From Evernia prunastri (lineage: Eukaryota > Ascomycota > Lecanoromycetes > Lecanorales > Parmeliaceae), in NCBI GenBank assembly GCA_003184365.1, contig NKYR01000013.1, positions 310,001 to 374,000 on the forward strand: 64,000 nucleotides of DNA. Direction: 5' to 3'. The notes beneath the pieces are model-generated. The model did no database searches and was not told the DNA's origin. It saw nothing but the letters and a program-made list of their open reading frames with translations. Below are positions 11,870 through 24,900 of the stretch, piece by piece. Made by a program: the position numbers and the translations under genes. Position 1 is the stretch's first letter, and every line of letters starts with the position of its first letter.

Positions 11870-14800
11870 TCTTTTCGGCGTTTGCAGGATGGAATGTGGC
11901 GAAGCATAGCGAGGTTTGTGTGGCGCAATTGTATGCACGGAAGAGGTTTTACATGGCAAGATACCCCGAATGCATGGACAGGATTTTACAACTACGGCGT
12001 TCCATACTACTGCATAGCGGAGGAGGAGTTTTCCGCATCTCGGCCACGTCTCGTGGCGCTGATTTTTATTCTATTGGAGAGTTTTACAGACCAAGTTTGA
12101 GATACCGCTGCAGCAAGGGGGTCGGTCTCCTTCCCCCTTCTGTATTCACTCATCAGTTTTTCTTCTAATCATTACGCATGCGAACATGTATCATAAACAA
12201 ATCGTGCTCTCTCTGACGGGTCTCAGACCATAATCGTCCCCGAATCGAGAATAATTTTCAAACAGTGCTTATCACATAGGACCACGGGTTCCGCTATGGG
12301 ATCGTGTGAGACACTGTAGCAAGGCTTATGAACAGAGGCAAATCCAAAATCCCCAAATCCCTAGCCGCAAATTTCGTGGATATCGATCAGGACGAACCGA
12401 CTCTCGCTCTCTATGCATGACTCTTGCTACGTTCTCTTATGATTCAATGAGACCCTCGGAGAGGATATCTGTGAAAGGTACCCTATCAAGCAATCAGTGC
12501 TTGAACTCTTGAACCAGATTCTCGTCCTCGGGACTCGTACGGCTTTCGAAATCTCAATCTTGGTCACCTTCGCTGTGGATCACAGTCATGGAGAAAAGGA
12601 TGCTTCGGAGGGCTTCAAGGGACTATGACCCCAGTTTGAGACTCCAGCTTGAGAGTTTTCGCGCAATGAGAACGAGGTTCTAAGATTGAAAGGACTTTGG
12701 TAGGGTCATGCTGTGCGCCATGTTCAGCGAGCGTATCCACATCCAACCAACCTCCAACCCGGGCTTACTATACAAATCCGCCGCTGATCCTCAGCGTTGC
12801 CAACCTCAACGTCACCTTGGAAATCCACCCACTCTGATGCCGTTACGCCACACTCCTCAGGCCCGGTGTACAGTCTCCTCGTCCGTCGCTTGTATACAGC
12901 CGCAAACCGGTACACGATATTCCATTCCAGACCACGCGCTTTAGCCCAATTGATCACCAGGAAGTCAAGTGCCATAAGGTCCATCGGCTATGTCGACGTC
13001 AAGGGCTAGTGGGGCTGCACTGGCGAACTTCAGCTGAGGTGGTGGACCTGGACCCCTTGATTAATATGAAAAGCTCCTTGAAGATCCTAAAGAGTCAGAG
13101 GGCGAAAGGGGTGTAGTATTCTACTGTATGTGGTGGATGCGGAACCACTCCCAACGTCTCTCTCTTTTGATTTTCTTCCACGGCTCTTCAAGAAAGGGCT
13201 CACCAGCGTCTCCGTATGGGTCGTGAAGGGGGACTATGATTAAATCCTCACATAAATCTGGATAGGCACAGCTCCGACAGGTCCGGAAGCAGGGCTCGAA
13301 GCGGACAGAGACTATGGCGCGGTGAGGATGTCCAAATGGCGAAGTCTTGCAGAGCTATTCTTCAAAGAATGCTCCACGCATGGGGAGTACTCTTGATCCA
13401 TCTCCTACCTCACCATGCCTCAAGGATCCATAGCTCACCCAGCTTCGATCGAATTGGCTCTGGCAGCACTTGGCTTTAATGTCTGTCCTCATCTGATATT
13501 CGGAGACACTGATGTGCTTGATGCCTTTGAACCCGGCTGCCCTCGATTGGAGTACATCCGGTCCTTTGAAGAGTGCGCTTGATGTCCTGATTGCAAAATG
13601 TGAAGCGTGAATGGCGTCACTGTCGACCGTGAGTTATGTAAGACTCCGACTATGTTCTATTTATCAAAGTCAAATGACGAAAGCACTATTTCTAGGGCCC
13701 AGAATACCCCGTTGTATTGTCAAGTCAGTGGGGTGCGTTACCATCCCCGCGTGGATCGCCCAGATATACATGCCGACAGAGCTGGCAAGGTCACAGGGAG
13801 AAGGGCGAGCTAGCTTGAGGAGCAGACCCTTCGCAACGGGAAGCGAGTTGATAGAAAAGAATGGAGCAACGCAGAGGGGTAGCAGGTTTGGCCGATGATG
13901 TATCAGAAGATGTTTGGCGACATGCAAGTTCCATACCACTCGTGCTCGTGCAAGCTCAAGGGTTGGTAAGGAGCTTTGCCTGAGCACATGGTCACGAGAT
14001 GCTGCTTAACCTGCTACATTATCCAGGCCGCCTTTTGATTCAAGTTTCGTACTGAGTAGGAGAAATCAACTACACGATTTTCGGGCATCAGAATTGGTTC
14101 CCCTTGCTGAGACTTGGGCGTGCAGTTCTGAAAAAGAAGGGGCCTTGGCCGAAGAGTGAGGGGAGGGCCATCTGGATATAGATATTGCGCGTGATGTAAA
14201 ATTGCATCTGACCCCTGCTTTTTATTAGTTCAAGGTCCGAGGGTCCCTACAAGGCAAAAGACAAGAGGGTCAGGGGACACCATAAGGTAGGGCGGGGGTG
14301 GAAGGGTCGGTTTTCGAGTACCTATGGGGGGACTTCTGATGCAGGTCTCCGAACTCCAAACTTCAAGCTCCAAGTTTCAAACGTCAAAGGAAAGGTAGTG
14401 TAGTAAGGTTATGGGGCAGCAGGAGGGTCAACTCTAAGGTACGAGGGTATGTATGCACCTCGGCACTGCGGAAACATGTCCGTGAAGCCCGCTGAGCCTC
14501 ATAAACACGTCCAGTCAAGGCGGGAATGACGTAGTTGTAGATATACTTTATTCTCTCGACTCTATTCTAGCGTGTGTCAGCCTTACTCTGTCAGGAGTAC
14601 TGTACGCACTCCGTACTTGGCAACAAGGCGCAGTCACACTGTCAATAATGCCAATAATGCCTCATCTCATACATACAAAATGTAATTTGAGTAATTATCT
14701 ACGCTTAACATATAAACACTCTTTCAACTAACAGTCCTCTACTTTCCTTCATCCTCATTCTTTCCCAAATACACGCTCCTTGTTACCTTGAGTGCTTGGA

Positions 14801-14933
14801 TTTTAGGAGTAAACTACCCAGTCTTCACTTCTGCGCCCCAACCTACACAACTCCGAATCGACTCTCCTTTCCCCGTGAAGCTGTGAAACTTCATCGCCAT
14901 TCTCTCTTTTCATCAAGGTCAGCAAATCCGTGG
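11870..14933. other. 3-kb gene-poor region with decayed coding traces
   Basis: No intact gene was found. The minus strand between about 13600 and 12720 holds short protein-like stretches in different frames, separated by stops: SRAAGFKGIKHISVSEY, LCPLRALLPDLSELCLSRF, DLIIVPLHDPYGDAGEPF followed by EEPWKKIKRERRWEWFRIHH, and an 86-codon frame at 12984-12724. These look like a relic of one gene, family unknown. From 14200 rightward the sequence is the upstream region of the lysophospholipase gene, including short direct and inverted repeats around 14345-14385 (CCAAACTTCAAGCTCCAAG). Confidence 0.45.
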
Positions 14934-17095
14934 ATGCATACTACATCACGCGCCTTTGCGCTCCTTTGCGCTTTGGCTACTACCGTCCATGGTAAACATT
15001 ATTCCGAAAGACCATAAAGAATGAAGAATGGCGCTAACCCATTACCTAGCCTCCTTTTTCCTTCCCAGATACACCTCCCCAAAGGTTGATTCCACCGTCG
15101 CTGTAGCCGACCTGGGCATCAGAGCCTTCCCAGACGCTCCGGATGGCTACACTCCTCAAAATACTACCTGTCCTTCCACAAGACCCACAGTCCGCAGCGC
15201 ATCTGCTCTGTCCGACAATGAAACATCATGGCTGGAGATGCGAAGGAATAATACCATAGATCCAATGCGGGATTTACTAGGAAGAGTGAACATCTCGGGC
15301 TTTGACGCCGAGTCATACATCACCAAATATGCCACGAATGCCTCAGCCCTACCCAACATCGCCATTGCTGTCAGCGGAGGTGGATATAGAGCTTGTATGA
15401 ATGGTGGAGGTGCCATTCAAGCCTTCGACAGCCGCGAAGACAATTCAACCGCCGCTGGGCACCTTGGAGGCTTGCTACAATCGGCGACGTATTTGGCTGG
15501 TCTATCAGGAGGTGGATGGCTCGTGGGCAGCATTTTCGTCAACAATTTCACCACGATCACTGGCCTTCTCGACAACTATGCTGGCTCCGTCTGGGAATTT
15601 GGTAATTCAATCTTTGAGGGCCCCGCTACCGGCGGCATTCAGGTACTAGATTCTGCCGAGTATTACACTGGTATCGAGCATGAAGTAAGCGCCAAAGCGG
15701 ATGCTGGGTTTAACACCTCAGTGACAGATTTTTGGGGACGCGGTACGTGATGTATTCGGAGTCCTCATTGCCTATTTACTCCCAAGCTTGAGCCTCAAGA
15801 CCCGTCTCAAGGGTTCATGCTCTCAAACAGCGCTTCAAATAATGGAACGGATATCAAATGCTGACTTGGGAATCATAGCCTTATCTTTTCAACTTGTGAA
15901 TGCGACTGATGGCGGCGCAAGCTACACCTGGTCATCCATTCAGTTGCAGGAAAGCTTCGCAAATGCCGACGCTCCTATGCCCATTTTGATCGCGGATGGT
16001 CGTGCTCCGGGAGAGACCCTTATCCCAGGGAATACGACGATTTACGAATTCAATCCTTTCGAGTTTGGCACCTGGGATCCTACTACGTATGGCTTCGTTC
16101 CTTTGGAGTTTCTTGGATCCAATTTCTCTGGTGGTGTTTTGGCCAAAGGTGAAGAATGTGTTCGTGGTTTCGACAATGTCGGTTATGTCATGGGGACTTC
16201 GTCGTCACTCTTCAATCAGTTCGTTCTCAGCGTGAATCAAACGTCGATACCTCAACTGGCCAAAAACTTTGTAGCCGACATCTTAAGCGATTTCGGCAAG
16301 TCTGACAACGACATCGCTCAATATCAGCCGAACCCTTTTTACGGCTATCACCCGGAGACGTCTTTGGTTTATAAGGAGCCAGCCCTCAGTCTCGTCGATG
16401 GAGGCGAAGACCTTGAAAACATTCCTCTCCACCCACTGATCCAGCCATTCCGCCACGTGGACGTTATTTTCGCTGTTGATTCCTCTGCCGACACCAACAA
16501 CTATTGGCCGAATGGCACATCCCTCGTGGCAACCTACGAGCGCAGCTTGAACGGTACTTCTCCTGGTGGTGGGAATCTTGCGAATGGCACGTCATTCCCT
16601 GCGGTCCCCGACCAGAACACTTTCGTCAATTTAGGCCTAAACACGCGACCTACCTTCTTCGGTTGCAACTCCTCAAACACTTCTTTCCCCACACCTCTGG
16701 TCGTCTACATACCCAATTCTCCGTACAGCTATCAAAGCAACATCTCGACCTTTGACCCGAGCTACAACACCAGCCAGCGCAACCTCATCGTGGAGAATGG
16801 CTACAATGTAGCCACCATGGGTAATGGGACCGTGAATACGACGTGGCCCGTGTGTGTAGGATGCGCAATCTTGCAAAGGAGTCTGGAAAGAACACAGACC
16901 GCGATCCCAAAGGTTTGTACGCAGTGCTTTGCGGACTTCTGTTGGGACGGCACAGTCAACAGCACGACGCCGGCAGCATACGAGCCTGCCTACAGAGTCG
17001 CTCCGGCGAAGAAGAGCGCCGCAACGCGGGAGAAAGATGTTCCTTTCAGCGTTGCCGCGATCGTCGCAATGGCGGTGTTGGCGACTGTCTTTTGA
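14934..17095 (+). CDS. secreted GPI-type lysophospholipase (phospholipase B)
   Basis: Phospholipase B-type enzymes deacylate phospholipids and lysophospholipids at the cell surface or outside the cell. Exons 14934..14991, 15050..15742 and 15879..17095 encode 655 residues. A signal peptide (MHTTSRAFALLCALATTVHA) is built across the first intron. The cPLA2-like core shows AVSGGGYRA (oxyanion loop), the nucleophile Ser172 in GLSGGGW and the partner Asp424 in SLVDGGED. The usual fungal motif is GLSGGS, so the second Ser is Gly here; the nucleophile itself is kept. Many Asn-X-Ser/Thr sites and paired Cys (CVGCAILQRS, CTQCFADFCW) fit an extracellular protein. The C terminus ends in a short hydrophobic stretch (VPFSVAAIVAMAVLATVF), as for a GPI signal. 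Intron 2 (136 nt) belongs to the related hairpin introns described separately. Confidence 0.95.
15743..15878 (+). repeat. introner-like intron copy 1 (lysophospholipase intron 2)
   Basis: This 136-nt intron interrupts the Gly-Arg-Ala codons before LSFQLVNATDGG. It shares blocks with the kelch-gene intron at 44207-44352 and, more weakly, the aldehyde dehydrogenase intron at 35140-35289. The shared blocks are a GTACGT donor, TCGGAGTCC (15756-15764, identical at 44217-44225), a TTGAGCCTCAAGAC..GTCTCAAG core and a CTGACTT..AATCATAG 3' end. CTTGAG/CTCAAG can pair within the core. Confidence 0.65.
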
Positions 17096-20000
17096 TAAGG
17101 CCAGGAATTGTTCGGCCATCATGCATTCTAGACTTGAGGATAAGAGTCGCACTGTTGCGGCGATTGGCTTGCGGAAACGACTGAAGACATTACCAGGCGT
17201 TGGAGTGAGAAGGGACACTTTCCTGCCCGCTGGCTCGGCTCACACAGCCAGTGCAAGGGAAATACCATGCGATGATTTACGATTTGAATGTTAACCGCTT
17301 GTACATGTATAGGCGTTTCATCATTGTCCCTACCTTTTGGCACACGAGTCTTTTCTTGCGTGAACATTTTTGCTGTAAATAACGAGCATGCTGATACATA
17401 ACCCAAAGCAGATTACTGCAACATCCAAAAAGAATTGCATCTCCTCTGTCTCTTGTAACGCCCATACACACAATTATATGAATACACACACACACACACA
17501 CGTGACTGAACTCGAACCCTGCAGATTCGCTGGCGCTAGCACCATACAGTATAGCAGCATGTCCCGCAGACTCACCTCACAGTCACCACTGACCTAGGGT
17601 ATCTTTCAACGCTTATCTTTCCAACGTCCTTGCTAACACGTCTGTCAATGACTCGTACCCGATTAACAAAAAAAAAACAAGACAAGGACAGGGCCCCCGG
17701 ATGTTTCCAAAACAGAACAAAAAGCAAAAGTTGCCGCCTGCCCAGTTCTCACTCACCTCTCTCTCTCGCTCTCTCTCTCTCGTTCTCCTCTCCCCACCCC
17801 CAAAAAATTCGATTTCTCAAAACCCCCACTCGGAGAATTTTATTTTGAAACCCCCCCACGCGCAAATCCTCAACCACTTTTTTCACAACATAAGCCTACT
17901 AGTCAGCTAGTATACATGGTAAAGGAGGTAGAGTACCTGACGAAACGTTTCGCGCGCCGGGGAAAAGGATCCCGTTGGAAACGTCGGTCAGCGACTAGGC
18001 CATGTTTTCCTTGTCATGGCTTCGCATGTGTGTGCGGTAGGATCGCACACGGCCGAATGCAGAGGCAGCAAGCGAAGCGAAGCCATTGGGTAGATGCCGA
18101 TGAGGACTTTTTTTTTTTTTCCTTTTTGGTTACTTTTGGGCGAATCCTCCGATGGGGCTGAATGTACCTATTCTTCGGTTGCGTGTCCGCATTCCCAATC
18201 GGTGGACTCGATGCAACGGATGTAGACATGTAGATATCATCATCACGGAGAAAAGGGTATAATTGTTAATTGTTGCACATGATCTTCTTTTTCTTCACTC
18301 GGATCCTTGTTGAGCTAGCTAGTCGTCACGTTGATGGGATCATGGGAGCCGCAATCTCCTGGTCGAACGAGTTTGTGATATAATCGATCGTTCAAAAGAG
18401 AAGAATCATCCGAAATTCGCTGGCGCACGACCCATTTTTCTTTCTCTCTCTTTTTCCCCTATTTCCGAGTTCACAGGGCGAAATCGCGTAGATCGGGTAA
18501 CCCAAGTGTCTGCCATGTACCCTGAACCCCCACGGATCCTGCATGGACCCCCACGCACCCCAGTCGGCTTCTTCTCCCAGGTCCGCATGATCCCCGAAAA
18601 GGCCTGCGCCGAAGCCGAAGGAAGAGAAAGGGGGGGGGGGGGGAGTGGCCACCATCTCGCCCCCACCCGAGCCGCCTAGCAAATCATTCTGAGGTAGTAT
18701 GCATACCGATTCCTAATAATTACCTCGCATGTTCCTCGGTACCATTACCAATGCTGCATGCACGGCAAGCCCCACCATCATGCAAATGCAGGTGCCAGAT
18801 TGCGCCATGCGTGCAGGAGTGCGAAGTCCCACAACTGTGTTTCTTCCAACCAAAAGGTCGCAGCAAGCATGCAGCTCGGCGGATCTGCTGCAGGACTGGC
18901 TGTCTGGGATTTGTTATTCGGGAGTGCCGATGGAGGGTTGCAGGAGGATTCGTGTGGACGAACCTGACTCGCATGAAAGATGGAAAAGTGGGTGAGCGTG
19001 CTGCTGCATGTCACGGGCGGTTTTTTCCCTTTCATCTCACAAGTCTCGATCTCGATCGAATTACCACCCGACCCAGCGTGGCGGGTCCGTCCTTCATTGG
19101 GGCGCTCAAAATAGATGTGTAGAGTGTGCCGACTTCGTTTTCTCTTTCCCTCTTTTCTCCCTCCTTTTCCCTCTTTTTCTCGCCTATTGTCGGTGAAAAT
19201 TTCCATCACTCCTATCGTAGCGGTGAGAAGAGAAACGTGCGCGGGGGTTGGAGTTGGAGCCAATGAAATGATGGACTGATGATAATCATTATCATGGCGG
19301 TTTGACACTCGTATCGTTGTGGCGTGTTTCCATCGTCTTCATGAGTTGGCATCTTTCAATCAGTGAAGAATCAAGAGCCATTGGGGCAATGAGAAGGCAT
19401 AGTGATGAATAGGCGAATGTTGGTAGATCATGTTGTTATTCAGGGTGCCTTTTCCTATCAGGTAGGGTCGCAAAGGATTCCGGTGTAAAGAGATGATGCA
19501 GTGGGATCCGTGCTTGCAGGGTGGAAGGTTCGAGGGATCGGGCGTGACGACTGATCCACTGTGTCGGGATGATCCTATCATCCTGGTGAGAAGCGAAAGG
19601 GGATTCACCGCTATGTGTTGCATGCACGACATAGGGATAAGGTTAGCGTTCTTGGGCGCCTGTGTGCTTTCGTCACTGCCATTCCCAATCCGTCCTGCCA
19701 AGTTTGCACCTACTTCTCTTTCTCTTTCTACTTTCCAAAGCCCGCTTCATGAAGACTTTGCGATGTAATATTTGTATGCCGCTATTCTCGCCTTGTATCT
19801 AAGATGATGCATGTCGGAGGTTGAGCTGCGTGGGTGTATGCGTCGCTACCGCTACTTTTTAAGGTTGTGAAACGAAGTAGCAGTCTTTTCCGATTCTCTC
19901 TCTGCCTTTGTGTATGGTTCTTGTTCAATCACCGTAAGAATACACTCGCGCAGCGAGGGCGTTGTGATATCTATATGCACACACTCACGTTAAATACAAA

Positions 20001-20370
20001 TCCCATCCTGATTCCCTCTTTGTAGCTGTGTGGAGACGTATATACTCGATCCAATCTAATTGTTGACCAAAAACGAAGGACAGGAACCCCGGGGTATAAA
20101 CACGCTGCCAGAAGACCGCCCACCAAGATAGTACTGTAGTCTAACCAACTGCCCCCATTTAACCATGAGGAGGTGTGGAGAAACAACGACGCGGCACGCT
20201 CAGAACGCTGACAATGCTGACAGACCATGGGGGGTATCTTTGCTCGGAAATATACATAACTTTACAGGAGAATGACTCGCTAAAGCGCTCAATGAGTGAC
20301 GGTTAAAGGGAAATAGGAAGCAATATATATACATCGCTTTTAGGGTACTCTTAGCCCCTGCTGTGACTCA
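17096..20370. other. 3.3-kb gene-free region with simple repeats
   Basis: Unusually long spacer between two convergent genes. It contains an (AC)9 run at 17484-17501, CT-rich tracts at 17755-17800 and 19135-19190, a T run near 18109-18122 and a G14 run at 18630-18643. Open frames here are short and lack domain-like sequence. No RNA gene was recognised, but a non-coding transcript or a long untranslated region cannot be excluded. Confidence 0.5.
18630..18643 (+). repeat. G14 homopolymer
   Basis: Run of 14 G on the + strand in gene-free DNA. Confidence 0.9.
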
Positions 20371-21918
20371 TCACCGCGTTGTGGATGGATCAAAAGGACC
20401 CGTCTTGAGAGAGAGACGAGTTTGATCGACTCCCGAAATATGGTCGGCTGGATTGCTTGCCATCCGCTCATACTGAGGCATGGGCCGTGCTGGCTCAGCA
20501 GACTGTGGTGGAGGTCCACTAGGCGGCACGTAGGCGCTTGTTCTTCGCCTGGTATTTCGGCCTCCATTGCGATTCCCAGTCTCCTGTCCTTCAAATTGTA
20601 CATTGGTATACCCCATAGACCCATTGACTGAGGTGTGTCCCCTCTGCCTTGGCGATAGCGGTCTCGGCAGGACATGGGTTTGGCCCGGTTGACGAACTGC
20701 TACTTCGCGAAAGTAATCCCTTTCCCTCCTATAATGTTCCCTTTCTTCCTCCATCTGTCGGATTTGATCTTCCAGTCTTGCAATGTTTTGAGAGTTCTCG
20801 CGCTCCTTTTCCTTACGACGTTGACGAAACCGGTGGGAGGCCGTGGCATTGCGCTTGCGTTTCTCGTCAGCGACTTTCGACGCAGCTTGCACGTCAACAG
20901 GTACCTGAATGGGACCTTGTTCGGTGTCGAGAGTCATCATTTGATATGTACTCCCTCCCGCGGTGCTGCCCGATGCCGCGTCAAACCCCATCTGCGTCAT
21001 TGACGAAGCTGGACCTGGCGCGGTGAATGGTGCCGTGAAGAATGACTGCGGCTGACCTGTGGATGGAGGGGGAGCAGGAGGAGGCGTGTGACTGACTTGG
21101 CTGTAGGACGAATATTGAGTGCTGGGGCTGTCACCTTGCGAGGCCACCGATTGAGGTCCCGATGTCATGCCACCCTTTCTCTCCAGCATATTCTGCATGT
21201 GAGAATAACGCGTGGAGTCTTGGCTCCTCCTGCGACCAGAAGGTGACCTCGCAGACGGCAAAGGAGCACCGTAAGTCTCACCAGGCAAAGAGGTCGCAGT
21301 GGCAATGTCCGGAAGACCTCCCCGTCCTCCCGCATCGTTGTGATCTCGAGGCAAGACAAAAGGTGACTGTTTCACATCCATTGTCCCACTCGGATTGTTC
21401 ATGGTGACGGGGCCTGGGCCGTAGCTTGATGGCGACAGATGGGGAGTAATCGCTCTACCCATGGGCTGAGGATACACGTTGACCGAAGGCGGCGTAATAC
21501 TAGGCAACGTGATACTGACTGGGGACCGGTTTGCTACGGAGGTCGGAGGCAAAGATGGAGTTGACGCACGAGGCATTGCCGTTAGGGGACTTGCTCCCGG
21601 AGGGGAGTCCATATGCTCGGCATTTCGACGTCGGCTTTGGGCGGATTTTGCTTCTCCGCTTGTGGTAGGATTAAGCAAGTTCTGGACACCGATAGGCCGC
21701 GAAGATCGCTGGTCTGGAGGTGTAGACGATGGCGGTGGGGTTGGTCGCGCTGAGACATTTTGTGTGCCGGAGACGTTCGGAGCACCGTTTTGGGAAACCC
21801 CCAGTGCGGTTGCAGTGTGGATGGGAGGTAGCGTTCTGGATACCAGGGGAGGAAGAATGTTGCTTCTATCATGCGGAGAGCTGGACGAAGGACGCGACGT
21901 GGCAGGCCGCAGCGACAT
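20371..21918 (-). CDS. bZIP transcription factor
   Basis: A 515-residue, single-exon nuclear regulator. The basic region (KRKRNATASHRFRQRRKEKE, Asn357 in the N-x7-R signature) is followed by a leucine-zipper-like helix (IARLEDQIRQMEEEREHYRR), around residues 350-405. Everything before it is Pro/Ser/Thr-rich and disordered, as is the C-terminal 110 residues. The basic region is of the NAxASxRFRxRRK type seen in several fungal bZIP families; I cannot name the orthologue. The start MSLRPATSRP is the first in-frame ATG. The frame is open another 74 codons upstream but begins there with GTG, so an upstream exon could extend the protein. The gene stands alone between two long gene-free regions, which suits a regulator with extended control DNA (inference). 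Confidence 0.9.
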   Translation of the reverse strand: MSLRPATSRPSSSSPHDRSNILPPLVSRTLPPIHTATALGVSQNGAPNVSGTQNVSARPTPPPSSTPPDQRSSRPIGVQNLLNPTTSGEAKSAQSRRRNAEHMDSPPGASPLTAMPRASTPSLPPTSVANRSPVSITLPSITPPSVNVYPQPMGRAITPHLSPSSYGPGPVTMNNPSGTMDVKQSPFVLPRDHNDAGGRGGLPDIATATSLPGETYGAPLPSARSPSGRRRSQDSTRYSHMQNMLERKGGMTSGPQSVASQGDSPSTQYSSYSQVSHTPPPAPPPSTGQPQSFFTAPFTAPGPASSMTQMGFDAASGSTAGGSTYQMMTLDTEQGPIQVPVDVQAASKVADEKRKRNATASHRFRQRRKEKERENSQNIARLEDQIRQMEEEREHYRRERDYFREVAVRQPGQTHVLPRPLSPRQRGHTSVNGSMGYTNVQFEGQETGNRNGGRNTRRRTSAYVPPSGPPPQSAEPARPMPQYERMASNPADHISGVDQTRLSLKTGPFDPSTTR

Positions 21919-24900
21919 GTGTACCTCCTCCTGGAAATGGTGGTTGCCTGAAGGGCCGTGGCATTGAATTGGGTGGTTGTCTTTGGAATTATTGTTGGTA
22001 TCTCTATATGGTGGTTGATGCCTGGACTGAGTGTTGTACCACCTCGAAACGATGTCAGGACGATTCTGCTCGATCTCGGGAATCGAAACAGGCACTCCCC
22101 GAAAAGATGAGGTGGGGGGGTGAAATGGTAAGACCTCCACGTTGGCGGCTAGAGGGACGAATGATGTCCCGGTATATAAATAAATACGGAGGATTTGACT
22201 GGATTGGGTAGCGCAGTGGGGAGAATAAGGACAGATTCAGAGATGATGAATCAAAGTAATATTATTATATAAGCGCGAGGTTGACTCAACATTGGGGGAG
22301 TTTGGTGAGTAAAGTAATAATGATGATGGAGTAGTAGTGTATATGGGACAAGTTTTGTATGTTGTAGCACGAATTCTTGGAGAGTTGGAATGGATGCTAT
22401 ATGGAAGTTGATGAGTTGATGAATGAGATGAATGGTAAAAGTAAAGTAGGGTTGGTAAAAGTAAGGTAAGTATGTAAGTAAGTAAGTATGTAGTAGTAAA
22501 AGTATGTAATATGTAATATGTATGTAGGTAAGGTAGTTCCGAGTTGTCAGGTTGGAAGGAACATGGGACGGGCAGTTGAAGTAGTATTTAGTATTTATTT
22601 AGTACCTTACCTTACCTTACTCATTGGTTATTTAGCTTGGGTTGCAAGCATGCAGGAAGCGGTGAGCTACTGAGCTATGAGGTGTCATCAATTCATCATA
22701 GCTTCGTACCTAAGATAACCTGCGTGTCAACTTTACCCTTACCCTTGACCTTGACCTTTGACCTTGGACTTCCCTCCTTGGACCTTGACGACCTTTTTCT
22801 TGACCTTGCCCCCTTTTGGAGATTCAGGGACGTGAAACTAAACAATCCTAGCCAAGTTCAATCTTGAGGCGTTGGAGAAGTCGACTCGGTTGAGACCCCT
22901 GAGTTCCTGACTGAGACAAGACTCTCTCCGATGCACTTCACACCTTTTCACACCTTCACACTTCACCCCTTCAAATGACTTTGGGGCGAGGGGAATTCTT
23001 TTTCCTTTGGGTCCGGCGGCGGGCACGGGGAGCACGGGAAGAATGTCCTGTGAAGCTTAGATGAGGGGGTGTGTTTAGAGCTTGTGCCTACCTTAGGACC
23101 ATCGGTAAATACCTTTAAGAACTTTTAGATTGGGAAGCCATGTGGCCAAAGGATTAGAGGATTAGAGGATTAGATTTTAGGGAAACTATAAGGAAGAAGG
23201 ATCCAGGTTGGCTTGGGCTTGGGCTTGAGCTTGAGCTTGGGGGCGGCGGAATCTACTTCAGCGGCAGTGGCACCACACTATTATTCAACGCCTCTTAGCA
23301 AAAACAAAAGACAAAAATCACAATCAAAAACAAAAACAGAGGAAAGATGATAACAATAATCTCGATTAAAGATAAAAATAAATATAAAATCATTACTTAA
23401 CGAAAGAGTCAAGGAAAGCGATTACTTCAGGGAATGACCACTGATTGGGGAAATACCGGAGAAACAGATGAAAAAATGAAAAAAATTAAGATGAAAATAA
23501 AATAAAAAGAGGTCGACCACCAACGGACCCGTTGCTGACACCTTCTTCTTATTCTAGATAGATGCATGGCGCACTGTATTTCCACCATCCATATCGGCGG
23601 CTCACGCTAGCCACTCATGTGCATCTCACCAACAGCTTAGAGCCTTAGATCACGGAGAGATCAGGGGTAAAGCCGTTCAAGCACGAATTATTATTACCGC
23701 TGCTTCACACCTGTTACAGATCTGCGCGGATCATCCTCATCCTCATCCTCATCCATAGGCGACCAAAACCCATACATACATGATACATCTAGAGTATATA
23801 TACTATCTACTTATTCAAGTAGCATGAGCGAACGCCGAACCGACACGTAAACATAACCGGGTGCCGTGTCTCAGAATCTAGAAAAGAAAAGGCATAAATG
23901 ATTTCCCAGAGCATCCTGATTCATGACGTGGCATTGACCAGTGCCATAGCCAGATTATTGGGGCCCTTTATGGGTATGGGTGTTGGAATAGGTACGGTAC
24001 ACGGTACTCTACTTTGACCGGAGGTATTGATAAGTCAAGGGAAGGGAAGGAGAGGGCAAAAGGCCGTTGAGCCATGACGCCATCAGGCAAGGTGTAAGGT
24101 ACCTTTAGACTCCTTCAGTCTTTAGCAGTGACTACCTTATGCTTAGCTATGGGTCTTGGAGCTTGGAGTGGACTCATGGAGTGGCTTGATACCTGCTTAG
24201 CTATGGCTTGAGGAATCAATGAGGATTGAGGATAACTTCGGCTCTTGTATGAATAGGCTTTGCCGGAACCACTTCCCCTATCCACTAGGCAAGTCTATTC
24301 TGCAAGCCTGCCAGGCCACGTTTTTGTGGTGTGCAGAAGTGCTGCAGATCTTGCCATTAGCTGCTTTGCCTTTAGACGCCTCGCTAAGGTAAAGGTAAGG
24401 TGAGCTAAGGTAAAAAGTACTTTAGGGTAGGCTGGGATTCTCCGAGGGGTGCAACAAAAGCCCTGCAGCTTGCAGGAGGATCAGCTTTTGACGGGCCCAC
24501 GCACCAACGGAATAATAAATAAAAAAATAAATAAAAAATGATAATAATAAATATTTATTATTATTATCATTGATTATCATTACAATACTATCATTATTAG
24601 TACAATCATTGCATGATTTGATAACATGTTGATTAGTGAGAGATTCACTCGGAGAATGATTTTGATCAATGAAATTGTCCACGTGGGTCGTTGTACTGCG
24701 ACCAATTCTCCTATGTCAGGCCAAGCCTATCCGAGGTACAGGTACAGAGATATCGTTCGTTACGTTCGCTACAGTAGTGGCAATCGTAGGCTAAATATCT
24801 CTTTTCTTGGTCTTTAGGTACTCATTCTTACACTTTTGATACGAAATCATCTTTCACTGGCATTAAAGATAAACGTCGTAGAATTAATTCGCTCATTTGA

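Noticed and set aside
17500..17580. tRNA-like signal on the minus strand: a 7-bp GTGACTG/CAGTCAC acceptor-like stem with GGGTTCGAG
   Set aside because: The T-stem does not pair around the TTCGAGT loop and no D-arm fits, so the parts do not make a cloverleaf.
21919..22140. 74-codon N-terminal extension of the bZIP protein
   Set aside because: It opens only with GTG and has no ATG; an upstream exon would be needed and none was found.
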